The translations under genes and the position numbers were made by a program. Below, in pieces: positions 1 to 9,163 of a stretch of 58,610 bases of DNA. Position 1 is the first letter of the stretch. Each line of letters opens with the position of its first letter. Origin of the DNA: Candidatus Dormiibacterota bacterium (GTDB lineage: Bacteria > Vulcanimicrobiota > Vulcanimicrobiia > Vulcanimicrobiales > Vulcanimicrobiaceae); NCBI GenBank assembly GCA_035532835.1, contig DATKQG010000061.1, positions 1 through 58,610 of the forward strand, in the 5' to 3' direction. Under the pieces are notes generated by a model, which searched no databases, had not been told where the DNA came from, and saw only the letters and a program-made list of their open reading frames with translations.

Positions 1-1
1 T

Positions 2-805
2 AAGGGGCGCGCCGTGCCGCCGTTTGGCCGTGCGTGGCTGGTCTGCAAGCTCGGGCGCTGGTACGCCCAGTTTGAGTGCGAGCGCGCGGTCGAGCCTTTG
101 CCGGAAACCGGGCACGCGATTGGGCTCGATCGCGGCGTGAATATGTTGCTCGCCACCAGCGACGGCGAGTTAATTGCCAACCCGAAGCATGTCGCGAAGG
201 CACGGCTGCGCGTTGAGCGGGTGCAGCGGGTGGTTGCCAAGCGTAAGCGGCGCGGGAAGAACCGGCGCAAGGCGATTGATACGCTCGCGCGCCTGCACGA
301 GAAGGTTGCGCGGCAGCGCCGTGACTACGCGCACAAGGTCTCACGTGGGCTGATCGATGCGAACGATGTCATCGTGCTGGAAGACTTGCGCTTGCGCAAT
401 ATGACGCGCAGCGCAAAGGGGAGTATCGAAGAACCAGGCCGCAACGTTGCGGCCAAGGCCGGGCTCAATCGGGCGTTGCTCGATGCGGGTTTTGGCATGA
501 TCGCGCAGTTGATTGCGGAGAAGGCTGAAAGCGCCGCCCGCAGCGTCATCTACGTCGATCCGAAGTACACCTCGCAAACGTGCGCCGCGTGCGGGCACAT
601 TGCAAAAGAGAATCGCTCGGGGCTACAGTTTGCCTGTGTCGCGTGTTCGCACGTCGATCATGCCGACGTGAATGCGGCGCGGGTGATTCTTCAGCGGGCT
701 CAGAAGGGGCCCTTGGCGAGCCGCGCCGCAGCGGCGGACGGCACCGACCCAAGAACCGCGCTATCGTCGAGTGGACCTCGGCTCACGCTGCACGATGCAG
801 CGTGA
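2..805 (+). CDS. tnpB: TnpB-family RNA-guided endonuclease (IS200/IS605), 5' end cut by window
   Basis: The reading frame is open to the left edge, so the N-terminal part lies outside the window; a GTG at 14 is internal to the protein. Numbering from that GTG, the RuvC-like acidic residues are visible as D39 (GLDRGV), E123 (VLEDLRLRNM) and D218 (DHADVNAA). The last brackets a four-cysteine zinc ribbon (CAAC 190-193, CVAC 208-211). This is the classic TnpB/OrfB layout. TnpB is a guide-RNA-directed nuclease that maintains IS200/IS605 elements; the guide (omega) RNA normally overlaps the gene's 3' end. No TnpA transposase is seen, but it could lie to the left. The C-terminal 40 residues after the zinc ribbon are low complexity, as is usual. 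Confidence 0.9.
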   Translation, partial: KGRAVPPFGRAWLVCKLGRWYAQFECERAVEPLPETGHAIGLDRGVNMLLATSDGELIANPKHVAKARLRVERVQRVVAKRKRRGKNRRKAIDTLARLHEKVARQRRDYAHKVSRGLIDANDVIVLEDLRLRNMTRSAKGSIEEPGRNVAAKAGLNRALLDAGFGMIAQLIAEKAESAARSVIYVDPKYTSQTCAACGHIAKENRSGLQFACVACSHVDHADVNAARVILQRAQKGPLASRAAAADGTDPRTALSSSGPRLTLHDAA

Positions 806-806
806 G
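782..806. repeat. Perfect 11-bp hairpin over the tnpB stop codon (probable right-end/omega-RNA hairpin)
   Basis: The arms ctcacgctgca (782-792) and tgcagcgtgag (796-806) are exactly complementary around a CGA loop, and the tnpB stop codon lies inside the right arm. IS200/IS605 elements have subterminal hairpins recognised by TnpA, and the omega RNA scaffold of TnpB is encoded at this place. Assignment to either role is inferred from position. Confidence 0.5.
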
Positions 807-837
807 GGCGCAGACTTCGAAGAACAAGAACTAGCCC

Positions 838-869
838 CCATGGGCTCGAACGGGTGTTCGAGCCCATGG
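838..869. repeat. Perfect 14-bp inverted repeat across the helicase start
   Basis: The arms ccatgggctcgaac (838-851) and gttcgagcccatgg (856-869) pair without mismatch around loop gggt. The copy tagcccc occurs on each side (832-838 and 871-877). The repeat covers both candidate start codons of the following helicase (GTG 854, ATG 866). It could be the boundary of the TnpB element, a terminator for tnpB, or a translational gate on the helicase mRNA; the sequence does not decide. Confidence 0.6.
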
Positions 870-3499
870 ATAGCCCCTTTGTCGCCCTCCACCCCGACGT
901 CGCCCGCTGGTGCGTCGATCGCCTAGGCGAGCCGACGCTCCCGCAACGCGATGCGTTGCCGCCGGGCATCGAGCGACGCAATCTGCTGATCTGCTCGCCG
1001 ACCGGCACGGGTAAGACGCTCGCCGCGTTTCTTCCGATCGTTTCGAGGCTCGCACATCGGCGCGATGCCGACGAGTTGTACCCTAAGACGTACGCGCTGT
1101 ACGTTTCACCGCTGCGGGCTCTGGGTTACGACGTGGAGCACAACGTGCGGCGACCGCTGCGCGAAATGGGGTTGCTCGAACGTCCCAATTCCGAGCGCGC
1201 GACCTTACGGCGCGGCCGCGTTCGCGAGCATTTCGTGCGCACCGGCGTGCGCACCGGCGATACGCCGGTGGAGGAACGGCGGCTCATGCTGGCTCGCCCG
1301 CCGCACCTGCTGATTACCACCCCCGAGTCGCTGGCCCTGATGCTGGCGATGAAGAGTTATCGCAGCGCGCTGCGCAGCCTCGAAACCGTCATCGTCGACG
1401 AAGTGCACGCGCTCGCCGGAAATAAACGCGGCACGCAACTCTCGCTTGCCCTGGAGTCGCTCGAAGACGTCGCGGGCGGATTCAATCGCATCGGCCTCTC
1501 GGCCACGGTCTCTCCGCTCGACCGCATGGCTGCGTTTCTCGTGGGGCCGCAGCGCGCGTGCGAGATCGTCGATCACCGCGCGTTGCGCTCGCTGCAGCTC
1601 CGAGTCGTCGCGCCGTTTACGGGCGCGATGGCGCCCATGACCACCGTTGCCGCTACGGCGAGCGCCCTGTGCGAGGATACGGGAACGTCGCTGGTCTTCA
1701 CCAACGTCCGCAGCCAAGCCGAACGCCTCGCGCACGAAATGCTGCAAACGCAGACGGGGCTCGAGGAAATCGGCGAGGAGCCCGCGCCGCGGCGCTACGA
1801 TTCGCGCATCGGCGTGCACCACAGCGCCCTCGAACGCAGCGTGCGCCATCGCGTCGAAGCGGCGTTACGCGCCGGCACGCTGCGCACGGTCGTCTGCAGC
1901 TCCAGCCTCGAACTCGGCGTCGATATCGGCTACATCGATCGCGTGCTGATCGTCGGCGGTGCGCGGGGAATGACTTCGACGCTGCAGCGGGTCGGCCGGG
2001 CCGGGCATCGGCCCGACGCGATCGCGCGCGGTATCGTGATCGCGCAGGATCGCGACGATATCATCGAGGCCGCCGCGACCAAACGCTGCATCGCCGACGG
2101 CGTTCTCGACGAACTACAGATTCCACACGAGCCGTTGGACGTGCTCGCGCAGTGGATGGTCGCAAATGTCTGTTACGACCGCCGGGTAACGCTCGACGCA
2201 TTGCTCGCGATCGCGCGGCGCAGTTATCCGTATCGAGATCTCGAGCGCGAGGAACTCGTTCGCTGCGCGCGCTATCTCAGCGGCGGCGGTGCGGGTGGTG
2301 ACGAGGCGCACGTGCGGCGCCTCGGCTTCGACGAGGAAGCCGTCTACGGCCTTGGCCGCGAGGTTTGTGCCGCATTCTTTGACAACGCCGGCACGATCCC
2401 GGACGAGCAACACGTGATGGTGCGCGCCAACGGCGGCGAGGTCGGGCGCGTCGAGGAGGGGTTCGCGAACGAATTGCGCGAGGGCGACGTGTTCGTGCTC
2501 GCGGGGCGAAGCATGCGGGTCAAGGAGATCGGGCGCAGCGGCGTCGTTGCCGAACCGCATCGCGGGCGCCCAACCGTACCGCAGTGGAGTTCGCATATGA
2601 AAGGCGTCTCGCCGGCGCTCGCGGCCGAGATCACGACCTTACGCACGACGGTTGCGCAGCATCTGCGCGCGCGGAATCCGCGGCGTGCGTTGGCCTATCT
2701 GCGCGCTCGATACGCGCTGCGGGGTGCCGAGGCGGCGCTCGCGGTACGATACGTCGCGCAACAGCTCGCGCTCTCGGACGTGCCGACGCAGCGTCGCCCG
2801 ATTCTGGAAGTCTATCGAATGGATCGCAGCCAAACCGTTGCGTTTCATACCTGCGCGGGACGCCGCGTCAACGAGACCCTGGCTCGCGTCGTCGGAGCCC
2901 GCATTCACGCGAGCGCCCGTTTGAATACGACGCTGACCACCGACGACAACGGTTTTCTCGTGACGCTGCCGCCGGGGAAGACGCTTCCGGACGTGCTCTG
3001 GGCATCGCTGCTGGGGACCGGCGATTTCGAACGAGATCTGGTGCAAGGGCTGCGGAGCTCGCATCTGCTGCAGAATTATTTTCGTTACGTTGCCAACACC
3101 GGATTGCTCGTGTTGCGGCGCGCGGGCGGACGCACGCAGCGCCGCGGCACGCAGCGCTGGAATAGCACGCGCATTTTCGAGCGCTTGTGGAAGGCCGATC
3201 CACAGTTCCCGCTTTTGCGCGAAACGTTGCGCACGGTCACGCGCGATCTGCTCGACGCGCCGGCGGCGCTGGCGTACCTCGCCGCGATCGAAGGAAGCCC
3301 TCGCGTGCTGCATCCTCCCGCGGCGACGCCGTTCACGTTCGGGATTATCACGTCGTCGTTCGGCGATAGCGTGGTGCTGGACGATCGGGCCGAGATGGTC
3401 GAGGCCTTGCACGATCGCGTGTTGGCCGTCTTGGGCGAGCGAGCCAAACTCCCGGCCGGCTCGCTCGACGAGCCCACGCTCGAACTGACGTACGGATGA
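854..3499 (+). CDS. lhr: Lhr-Core type DEXH-box DNA helicase
   Basis: An 881-residue superfamily 2 helicase. From the N-terminus it shows motif I SPTGTGKT (48-55), the Walker B variant DEVH (182-185), motif III SAT (216-218) and motif VI QRVGRAGHR (378-386). About 480 further residues follow, matching the winged-helix and Lhr-specific region. The length agrees with Lhr-Core proteins (about 850), which are ATP-driven 3'-5' translocases and helicases. The stop overlaps the start of the metallophosphoesterase by four bases (ATGA), so the two are co-translated; Lhr-Core and this phosphoesterase belong to a described bacterial repair cluster with an exonuclease and an ATP-dependent ligase. The start is GTG 854 or ATG 866, both inside a perfect palindrome, and no clear Shine-Dalgarno is present. 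Confidence 0.9.
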   Translation: MFEPMDSPFVALHPDVARWCVDRLGEPTLPQRDALPPGIERRNLLICSPTGTGKTLAAFLPIVSRLAHRRDADELYPKTYALYVSPLRALGYDVEHNVRRPLREMGLLERPNSERATLRRGRVREHFVRTGVRTGDTPVEERRLMLARPPHLLITTPESLALMLAMKSYRSALRSLETVIVDEVHALAGNKRGTQLSLALESLEDVAGGFNRIGLSATVSPLDRMAAFLVGPQRACEIVDHRALRSLQLRVVAPFTGAMAPMTTVAATASALCEDTGTSLVFTNVRSQAERLAHEMLQTQTGLEEIGEEPAPRRYDSRIGVHHSALERSVRHRVEAALRAGTLRTVVCSSSLELGVDIGYIDRVLIVGGARGMTSTLQRVGRAGHRPDAIARGIVIAQDRDDIIEAAATKRCIADGVLDELQIPHEPLDVLAQWMVANVCYDRRVTLDALLAIARRSYPYRDLEREELVRCARYLSGGGAGGDEAHVRRLGFDEEAVYGLGREVCAAFFDNAGTIPDEQHVMVRANGGEVGRVEEGFANELREGDVFVLAGRSMRVKEIGRSGVVAEPHRGRPTVPQWSSHMKGVSPALAAEITTLRTTVAQHLRARNPRRALAYLRARYALRGAEAALAVRYVAQQLALSDVPTQRRPILEVYRMDRSQTVAFHTCAGRRVNETLARVVGARIHASARLNTTLTTDDNGFLVTLPPGKTLPDVLWASLLGTGDFERDLVQGLRSSHLLQNYFRYVANTGLLVLRRAGGRTQRRGTQRWNSTRIFERLWKADPQFPLLRETLRTVTRDLLDAPAALAYLAAIEGSPRVLHPPAATPFTFGIITSSFGDSVVLDDRAEMVEALHDRVLAVLGERAKLPAGSLDEPTLELTYG

Positions 3500-4251
3500 A
3501 CGCGCCGACGCCCGCCGTTCCAACGGCAGTGTTGCAACTCGGCGCCGTCGCGCTGCCGAACGGCTTGCTCTGGCTGGAGCGTTCTCGCGCGCTTGTCGTT
3601 GCCGACGCGCACCTGGCGTATGAAGAAGCGATCGGCGGCGCGCTACCGCTCTGGAGTACGGGAGAAGCGCTGGCCACGCTCGAGCGGGCGGTCGCGCGTA
3701 GCGGCGCCCGCGAGGTTATCTTTCTCGGCGATATCATCCACGGCAGCCGGATGAGCCAGGGCGCGGCGGAGATCGTCCGCGACGCGCTTGCGGCCTTGCG
3801 CCGTGCGTGCGAGGTAACGCTGGTGGCCGGAAATCACGAGGGACGGACGCGCGGGGTTGCAGTTCTCGGCGAGACCGTCCTCTTCGCCGAGCGCGACGGA
3901 TGGCTGTTGGTGCACGGCGACGATGTCGCGCAGGGAGGCACGCGCCGCATCGTGGGGCACCTTCATCCCACGATTCCGCTCGGCGGCGGCAAGAGCGCAC
4001 CGGCGTTTCTCGCATCGGCGCGCTTGATCGTCGTGCCCGCCCTCACCCCGTATTCGACCGGCTTGAACGTGCTTTCGCGTGCATGCACGCAGGCGCTCCG
4101 CGCGTTCGGCTGCTCGGCCGCCGAGTTCGCGGTCGTTGCATCCGGCGATAGCCGCGTCTATCCGTTTGGTTCGTTGACAGCCCTGCGTGCTGCGACCGCG
4201 GGCGCGAGCGCCGGCGGCCGGTACGCGCGCAAGCGTCTCTCGCCGGATTAG
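3496..4251 (+). CDS. pdeM: Metallophosphoesterase of the Lhr/ligase-associated repair cluster (PdeM/MPE-like)
   Basis: A 251-residue calcineurin-like phosphoesterase. The binuclear metal motifs appear in order: D37-x-H39 (VADAHLAYEE), GD at 78-79 (LGDIIHG), GNHE (112-115), then HGDD and GHLHP further on. MPE enzymes of this group are Mn2+-dependent nucleases/phosphodiesterases encoded next to Lhr-Core, and the ATGA overlap with the helicase fits that pairing exactly. A role in DNA repair is inferred from family and neighbour. The 3' end overlaps the convergent NUDIX gene by four bases. Confidence 0.85.
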   Translation: MNAPTPAVPTAVLQLGAVALPNGLLWLERSRALVVADAHLAYEEAIGGALPLWSTGEALATLERAVARSGAREVIFLGDIIHGSRMSQGAAEIVRDALAALRRACEVTLVAGNHEGRTRGVAVLGETVLFAERDGWLLVHGDDVAQGGTRRIVGHLHPTIPLGGGKSAPAFLASARLIVVPALTPYSTGLNVLSRACTQALRAFGCSAAEFAVVASGDSRVYPFGSLTALRAATAGASAGGRYARKRLSPD

Positions 4252-4796
4252 AGCGACGCGAGTCGCTCCAGCGCGGCGTACGACGCGGCGATGCAGGCGA
4301 CTGAATCGATGGCGCCCTCGCGCAGGGCGCGCGTAAACGCGGCGAGCGGCAGAACTTCGACCTCGATGTATTCGCTGGGGTCGAGATGTTGCTCGTGGGT
4401 ACGCTCTGCGTCGTATGCGATGTAGGCCGTCATCGTCGACGTCGATCGCACCGGTTCCGCCGCCGCGTGAAGGAACATCTCCCAGCGCGGCGCGGTGTAG
4501 CCGGTCTCTTCCGTCAGTTCGCGCTGGGCGCACGCAAGCGGGTCCTCCCCGCGTTCGCGCGACCCGGCCGGGAGTTCGAGCGAGATGCTGTCGTTGCCGT
4601 AGCGATACTGGCGAACGAGCACGATCTCGCGCTGCTTCGTCAGCGCGAAGACCATCACGAAGCCCTCCGACTCCCGTACGTAGTACTCCGAGAGCAAGGT
4701 ACCGTTCGGGAGCTCAATCGCATCGCGGCGCAGCCTCAGGTATGGGGAGTCGACCACGAGGGCGGACGAGCGCACGTGCCAGAGCGGTTTTTCCAT
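4248..4796 (-). CDS. NUDIX hydrolase, ADP-ribose pyrophosphatase type
   Basis: A 182-residue protein if read from ATG 4796. A complete Nudix box runs from G78 to G99: G-x5-E84-x7-R92-E93-x2-E96-E97-x-G99. The upstream FVMVFALTKQREIVLVRQYR stretch and the ELPAG sequence just before the box are typical of ADP-sugar pyrophosphatases (NudF/YffH-like), which hydrolyse ADP-ribose and relatives. An in-frame ATG at 4844 would add 16 poorly conserved residues; 4796 fits the family better. The gene is convergent with the phosphoesterase and divergent from the dehydrogenase starting about 55 bases away. Confidence 0.85.
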   Translation of the reverse strand: MEKPLWHVRSSALVVDSPYLRLRRDAIELPNGTLLSEYYVRESEGFVMVFALTKQREIVLVRQYRYGNDSISLELPAGSRERGEDPLACAQRELTEETGYTAPRWEMFLHAAAEPVRSTSTMTAYIAYDAERTHEQHLDPSEYIEVEVLPLAAFTRALREGAIDSVACIAASYAALERLASL

Positions 4797-4850
4797 GCGG
4801 ATGGTATCGCACGAAGCGTTTGCCTCTCCTGTCGCGAACTGCAAGCCTTC

Positions 4851-6467
4851 GTGGAAGATTCTGTCATCGTCGTCGGCGCCGGAACCATGGGCGCCGGTAT
4901 AGCCTTCGTCGCGGCGCGCGGCGGCTTTCCGGTGGAAGTCGTGGAGCCGGACGCGTCCGCGCGCGAGCGGGGCCGGGCCCGCATCGAGGCCGATGCGTTG
5001 CGAGCGGGCGATGCGTCCGCCGTATCACGCATCCGCTGGATCGAACAGATCCCGGAGCGCAGCGCGGCCACGATTGCGATCGAGGCGGTTCCCGAAGACC
5101 CTTCGCTCAAAATACGCATCTTAACGGAGCTCGAGCGCGCGTTAGCCTCGGATGCGTTGCTCGCAACCAACACGTCGTCGCTCAGCATCACCGAGCTGTT
5201 TAGCGGTTTGGATCGCCCCGAACGAGCGATCGGCCTGCATTTCTTCAATCCGCCGGCGGCGATGAAGCTGGTGGAAATCGTCCGGACTGCGAGCACGGAC
5301 GATCGCGCGATCGAGCGAGCGCGAGCGTTCGTGGAACGCAGCCGCAAGAGTGCCGTGCTGGCCGCCGACACGCCCGGGTTCATCGTCAATCGCGTCGCCC
5401 GCCCGTTCTATCTTCAGGCGCTGCGTGCCCTCGATAGAGGCGCAGCGCCGATCGAGACGATCGATGCGCTGGCGCGTGCGGCCGGTTTTCGGATGGGACC
5501 GTTCGAGCTGATCGATTTGATTGGGATGGACGTCAATCTCGCGGTCAGCGAGTCGATCTACGAACGCACGGACCAAGCGCGTTTGATTCCGCTCGAGTTG
5601 CAGCGCGCGATGGTTGCGCAAGGCCGCCTCGGGAGAAAGAGCGGGCTCGGATTCTACGACTATCGTAACGGCGTGCCCGAACGTCTCGACTTGCGCGTCG
5701 ATCCTCCCGGCGGGGAACCGATCGAGGACGAGGTCGTTGCGATCATCGGTTTCGGCGGAATCGCCGACGAACTCGCGGAGCTCCTCGAACAGCGGTACGT
5801 GCACGTGCAACGGATCGAAAACGACGACTTGATCGATGAGTTGCGGCTCGATACGACGATGGTGATCGATACGGGAGACGGCACCAGCGATCGCGGCGAG
5901 CTGGTGGCATCGATGGATTCTTTTCTCGGCCCCGAAACGGTGGTGTTCGTCGATGCGTATGCTACCGACACTCAAGCGGCGGCAAAGCGCATGCGTCATC
6001 CCGAGCGGCTGATCGGCTACGGCGTGCTTGGCAGTTTCGAATCGCAACGGGCCGTCGAAATCGCCGATTCGCCGGGGGCGAGCGACGATGCGTTAGCGCT
6101 GGCGCAAGAGCTTTTCGAACAGCTCGGGAAAGGCGTCGCGCTGGTTGCCGACGAGCCGGGCCTCGTGCTCGGACGCATCGTCGGCTCGATCGTCAATGAG
6201 GCCGTGATCGGCGTACACGAAGACGTTGCGACCGCCGACGACATCGATCTTGCGATGCGTCTGGGAACGAACTATCCGATCGGCCCGATTGCGTGGGGAC
6301 GCGAAATCGGCGGCGCTCGGGTCGCGCGCATTCTCAACCGGCTTGCACAGGCTGAAGGCGACGCGTTCGCACCGCACCGTTCGCTGTGGGTTCTCGATGC
6401 GCTCGACGAGCCGGAAGAGGGGCTCGAACCACCCGAACCGCAGGGCATCGGCGGAGGCATCTTTTAG
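4851..6467 (+). CDS. 3-hydroxyacyl-CoA dehydrogenase, PaaH-like, with a second half
   Basis: A 538-residue protein read from GTG 4851, because the sequence immediately becomes the NAD-binding Rossmann strand [14 protein letters not shown]; longer in-frame extensions run antisense to the NUDIX gene. Family landmarks follow: [22 protein letters not shown] and [19 protein letters not shown]. After the first C-terminal domain there is a second Rossmann-like segment ([18 protein letters not shown]) and a second 3HCDH C-terminal domain ([15 protein letters not shown]), the layout of PaaH/PaaC 3-hydroxyadipyl-CoA dehydrogenases. It would oxidise a 3-hydroxyacyl-CoA with NAD. Its stop overlaps the thiolase start by one base. 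Confidence 0.85.
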   Translation: MEDSVIVVGAGTMGAGIAFVAARGGFPVEVVEPDASARERGRARIEADALRAGDASAVSRIRWIEQIPERSAATIAIEAVPEDPSLKIRILTELERALASDALLATNTSSLSITELFSGLDRPERAIGLHFFNPPAAMKLVEIVRTASTDDRAIERARAFVERSRKSAVLAADTPGFIVNRVARPFYLQALRALDRGAAPIETIDALARAAGFRMGPFELIDLIGMDVNLAVSESIYERTDQARLIPLELQRAMVAQGRLGRKSGLGFYDYRNGVPERLDLRVDPPGGEPIEDEVVAIIGFGGIADELAELLEQRYVHVQRIENDDLIDELRLDTTMVIDTGDGTSDRGELVASMDSFLGPETVVFVDAYATDTQAAAKRMRHPERLIGYGVLGSFESQRAVEIADSPGASDDALALAQELFEQLGKGVALVADEPGLVLGRIVGSIVNEAVIGVHEDVATADDIDLAMRLGTNYPIGPIAWGREIGGARVARILNRLAQAEGDAFAPHRSLWVLDALDEPEEGLEPPEPQGIGGGIF

Positions 6468-7642
6468 TGCTGGGCCGCGAAGTGTGGGTGATCGACGCGG
6501 TGCGCACGCCGATCGGGCGTTTGGGCGGAGCGCTCGCGCAGGTGCGTCCCGACGACCTTGCGGCGAGCGTCGTGCGCGCCGTCGTCGACCGCGCGGTCGT
6601 TCCGTACGACCGCATCGACGACGTGTTTTTCGGCGCCGCCAATCAAAGCGGTGAGGATAATCGGAACGTCGGACGCATGGCTGCGTTGTTGGCCGGGCTT
6701 CCCGTCGAGGTCGCGGGCGCGACGTTCAATCGCCTATGCGGTTCGAGCCTCGAAGCGATCAACGCCGCGGCGCACGCGATCGCATGCGGTGACGCCGACG
6801 TGATCGTAGCGGGAGGCGTGGAATCGATGACGCGCGCTCCGTACGTGCTGACCAAAACCGATCGCGCGTTCGGCCGCGACCAGTCGCTGGTCGATACGGT
6901 GCTCGGGTGGCGGATGGTGAACCCCGGCATGCCCGCGGAGTGGACGGTCTCGTTGGGTGAGACGGCCGAGCGCGTAGCCGACGAGTACGGCATCGGCCGC
7001 GCCGAACAAGACCGATTTGCGCTGGAATCGCAACAACGCTACGCGCGTGCGCTCGCATCCGGCGTCTTCGATGACGAAATCGTTGCCGTCGGGGAGGTGA
7101 GCCGCGACGAGCATCCGCGCCCGGCAACGACGCTCGAAGCCCTAGCCAAACTCAAGCCCGCGTTCCGCCCGGGCGGAACGGTGACGGCGGGCAACGCTTC
7201 GGGTATGAACGACGGGGCCGCGGCGGTGATCCTCGCCGGCGCGGAGATCGCGGCGGAGCTTGGCCTGCTCCCCATGGCTCGCGTGCGCGCCAGCGCATCG
7301 GTCGGCGTGCGGCCGGACATCATGGGCATCGGCCCGATCCCCGCCACGCGAAAGGCCCTTTCGCGAGCCGGCCTGACGATCGCGGATATCGACCTGATCG
7401 AGATCAACGAAGCCTTCGCCGCGCAATCGATCGCCTGCATGCGCGACCTGGAGTTGCCGCCCGAAAGGACGAACGTCAACGGCGGCGCTATCGCGCTAGG
7501 CCATCCGCTCGGGGCGAGCGGTGCGCGCATCGTCACCACCTTGCTGCACGAGTTGCGGCGACGCAAAGGACGCTATGGATTGGCCACGATGTGCATCGGG
7601 GTCGGCCAAGGTATTGCAACGATTTTCGAAAGAGTGGAGTAA
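6467..7642 (+). CDS. Acyl-CoA thiolase (PaaJ / acetyl-CoA acetyltransferase family)
   Basis: A 391-residue thiolase starting at GTG 6467, whose first base is the last base of the previous stop codon. The nucleophile is C91 ([11 protein letters not shown]), the histidine H346 lies in [15 protein letters not shown], and the second catalytic cysteine is C376 ([10 protein letters not shown]). It cleaves a 3-oxoacyl-CoA with CoA to give acetyl-CoA and a shortened acyl-CoA. Beside a PaaH-like dehydrogenase the likely substrate is 3-oxoadipyl-CoA, but the sequence alone cannot exclude a general beta-oxidation role. Confidence 0.88.
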   Translation: MLGREVWVIDAVRTPIGRLGGALAQVRPDDLAASVVRAVVDRAVVPYDRIDDVFFGAANQSGEDNRNVGRMAALLAGLPVEVAGATFNRLCGSSLEAINAAAHAIACGDADVIVAGGVESMTRAPYVLTKTDRAFGRDQSLVDTVLGWRMVNPGMPAEWTVSLGETAERVADEYGIGRAEQDRFALESQQRYARALASGVFDDEIVAVGEVSRDEHPRPATTLEALAKLKPAFRPGGTVTAGNASGMNDGAAAVILAGAEIAAELGLLPMARVRASASVGVRPDIMGIGPIPATRKALSRAGLTIADIDLIEINEAFAAQSIACMRDLELPPERTNVNGGAIALGHPLGASGARIVTTLLHELRRRKGRYGLATMCIGVGQGIATIFERVE

Positions 7643-7655
7643 CGACTACATCATC

Positions 7656-9149
7656 ATGACGACGCTTACGGTTCCGGCTACGACGCAACTCTTGATCGGT
7701 GGAGCGTGGCGTGACGCCGGCGACGGTGCCACGTACGAAGACCGCAATCCCGCGAGCGGCGCGATGCTGGCGCGGGTGGCGGAAGCGACGCGCGATGACG
7801 TCGACGCAGCGGTGGCAGCCGCTCGCGCGGCGTTCGATGCGGGAAAGTGGTCCGGTATGACGGCCGCGCGCCGCGCGAAAATCCTCTACAAAATGGCGCA
7901 GCTCATCGGCGAGCGCAGTAAAGAACTCGCGCTACTGGAAGTGCGCGATAACGGGAAGACGATCGGCACCGCCAAGGGCGAGATGGGCGCCATCGTCGAT
8001 TGTTTCGAATTCTATGCCGGTGCCGTGAGCAAACACTACGGCCAAACGTTGCCGCCTCCGATGTCGACGTATCTTGCCAACACCGTTCGCGAACCCGTCG
8101 GCGTCGTCGGCGCGATCGTGCCGTGGAATTTTCCACTCTTGCTCGCATCCTGGAAAGTGGCGCCGGCGCTTGCGGCGGGTTGTACCGTCGTTCTCAAGCC
8201 GGCGCCGGCGACGCCGCTCACAGCGATAGAGCTGGGAAAGATCGCTTTGGAAGCGGGCGTGCCGGAAGGCGTCCTCAACATCGTTACGGGGTCGAGCCGC
8301 GAACTCGGACAGTGGATCGTCGAGCACCCCGCGATCGATAAGATCGCCTTTACCGGCAGCACGGCTACCGGTAAATTGGTCGCTCGAACCGCCGCGCAGA
8401 CGCTCAAGCGCGTCACGCTCGAACTCGGCGGCAAATCGCCTTCCGTCGTCTTCGACGACGCCGATCTCGACGGCGCGGTCGCCGGCGCGTTGTACGGGAT
8501 TTACTATAATGCCGGCCAGACGTGCGAGGCGCGCTCGCGCATCCTCCTTCAGCGCGGGATCTACGATCGCTTCATCGCCGCGTTCGCTCAGAAAGCCGCG
8601 CTCATTCGCGTCGGCGACCCGGAAGATCCGCAGACGCACGTAGGCGCGATCACGATGCGAGAGCAGTTCGACAAAATCGCCTCCTATTGCCGAATCGGGG
8701 CCGAAGAGGGTGCGCGCGCGATTGTGGGCGGCGGCGCCGCATCGCTCCCGGGCGATCTCGCCGGCGGTATGTTCTGGAACGTCACCGCGTACGAAGCCAA
8801 GGCGTCCGACCGCATCGCGCGCGAGGAGATTTTCGGCCCGGTCGTCTCGTTCGTTCCCTTCGAAACCGAAGCGCAGGCAATCGCTCTTGCGAACGACTCC
8901 GAGTATGGCCTCTCAGCCAGCGTCTGGTCGCAGAATATCGGCCGTGCCAACCGAACGGCACGCGCGATTCGCAGCGGCACGGTCGCTATCAATACGCCGT
9001 ACGCGGTCTTTCCGGGAGTACCGTTCGGTGGGTACAAACAATCGGGATACGGACGCGAGCTTGGCCTGGAAACCATGAATCTGTACAGCGAGACCAAGAG
9101 TGTTCTTACCTACATCGGAGAAAAACCACTCAACCCGTTTGGGGTTTAG
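7656..9149 (+). CDS. NAD(P)+-dependent aldehyde dehydrogenase
   Basis: A 497-residue ALDH-superfamily enzyme starting at ATG 7656, 13 bases after the thiolase stop. The general base is E256 (LELGGKSPSVVF) and the nucleophile C290 (NAGQTCEARSR); the cofactor-binding PWNFPLLL and ITGST-like (FTGSTATGK) segments are present. The C-terminus (GYGRELGLETMNLYSETK) is that of betaine/phenylacetaldehyde-type ALDHs. In the context of the upstream dehydrogenase and thiolase it may oxidise a semialdehyde released by ring cleavage or an aromatic aldehyde; substrate is not determined. Confidence 0.88.
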   Translation: MTTLTVPATTQLLIGGAWRDAGDGATYEDRNPASGAMLARVAEATRDDVDAAVAAARAAFDAGKWSGMTAARRAKILYKMAQLIGERSKELALLEVRDNGKTIGTAKGEMGAIVDCFEFYAGAVSKHYGQTLPPPMSTYLANTVREPVGVVGAIVPWNFPLLLASWKVAPALAAGCTVVLKPAPATPLTAIELGKIALEAGVPEGVLNIVTGSSRELGQWIVEHPAIDKIAFTGSTATGKLVARTAAQTLKRVTLELGGKSPSVVFDDADLDGAVAGALYGIYYNAGQTCEARSRILLQRGIYDRFIAAFAQKAALIRVGDPEDPQTHVGAITMREQFDKIASYCRIGAEEGARAIVGGGAASLPGDLAGGMFWNVTAYEAKASDRIAREEIFGPVVSFVPFETEAQAIALANDSEYGLSASVWSQNIGRANRTARAIRSGTVAINTPYAVFPGVPFGGYKQSGYGRELGLETMNLYSETKSVLTYIGEKPLNPFGV

Positions 9150-9163
9150 CGAGGACCATCCAC

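Noticed and set aside
838-869. Sequence gttcgagcccatgg resembles a tRNA T-arm
   Set aside because: No acceptor, D or anticodon arms can be built around it; it is one arm of a perfect palindrome.
2639-3523. Long minus-strand open frame inside the helicase gene
   Set aside because: Arg/Ala-rich shadow frame typical of GC-rich genes; the plus strand encodes the conserved helicase motifs.
4386-4850. N-terminal extension of the 3-hydroxyacyl-CoA dehydrogenase
   Set aside because: The extension is antisense to the conserved NUDIX gene, is Arg-rich, and the Rossmann strand begins right after GTG 4851.
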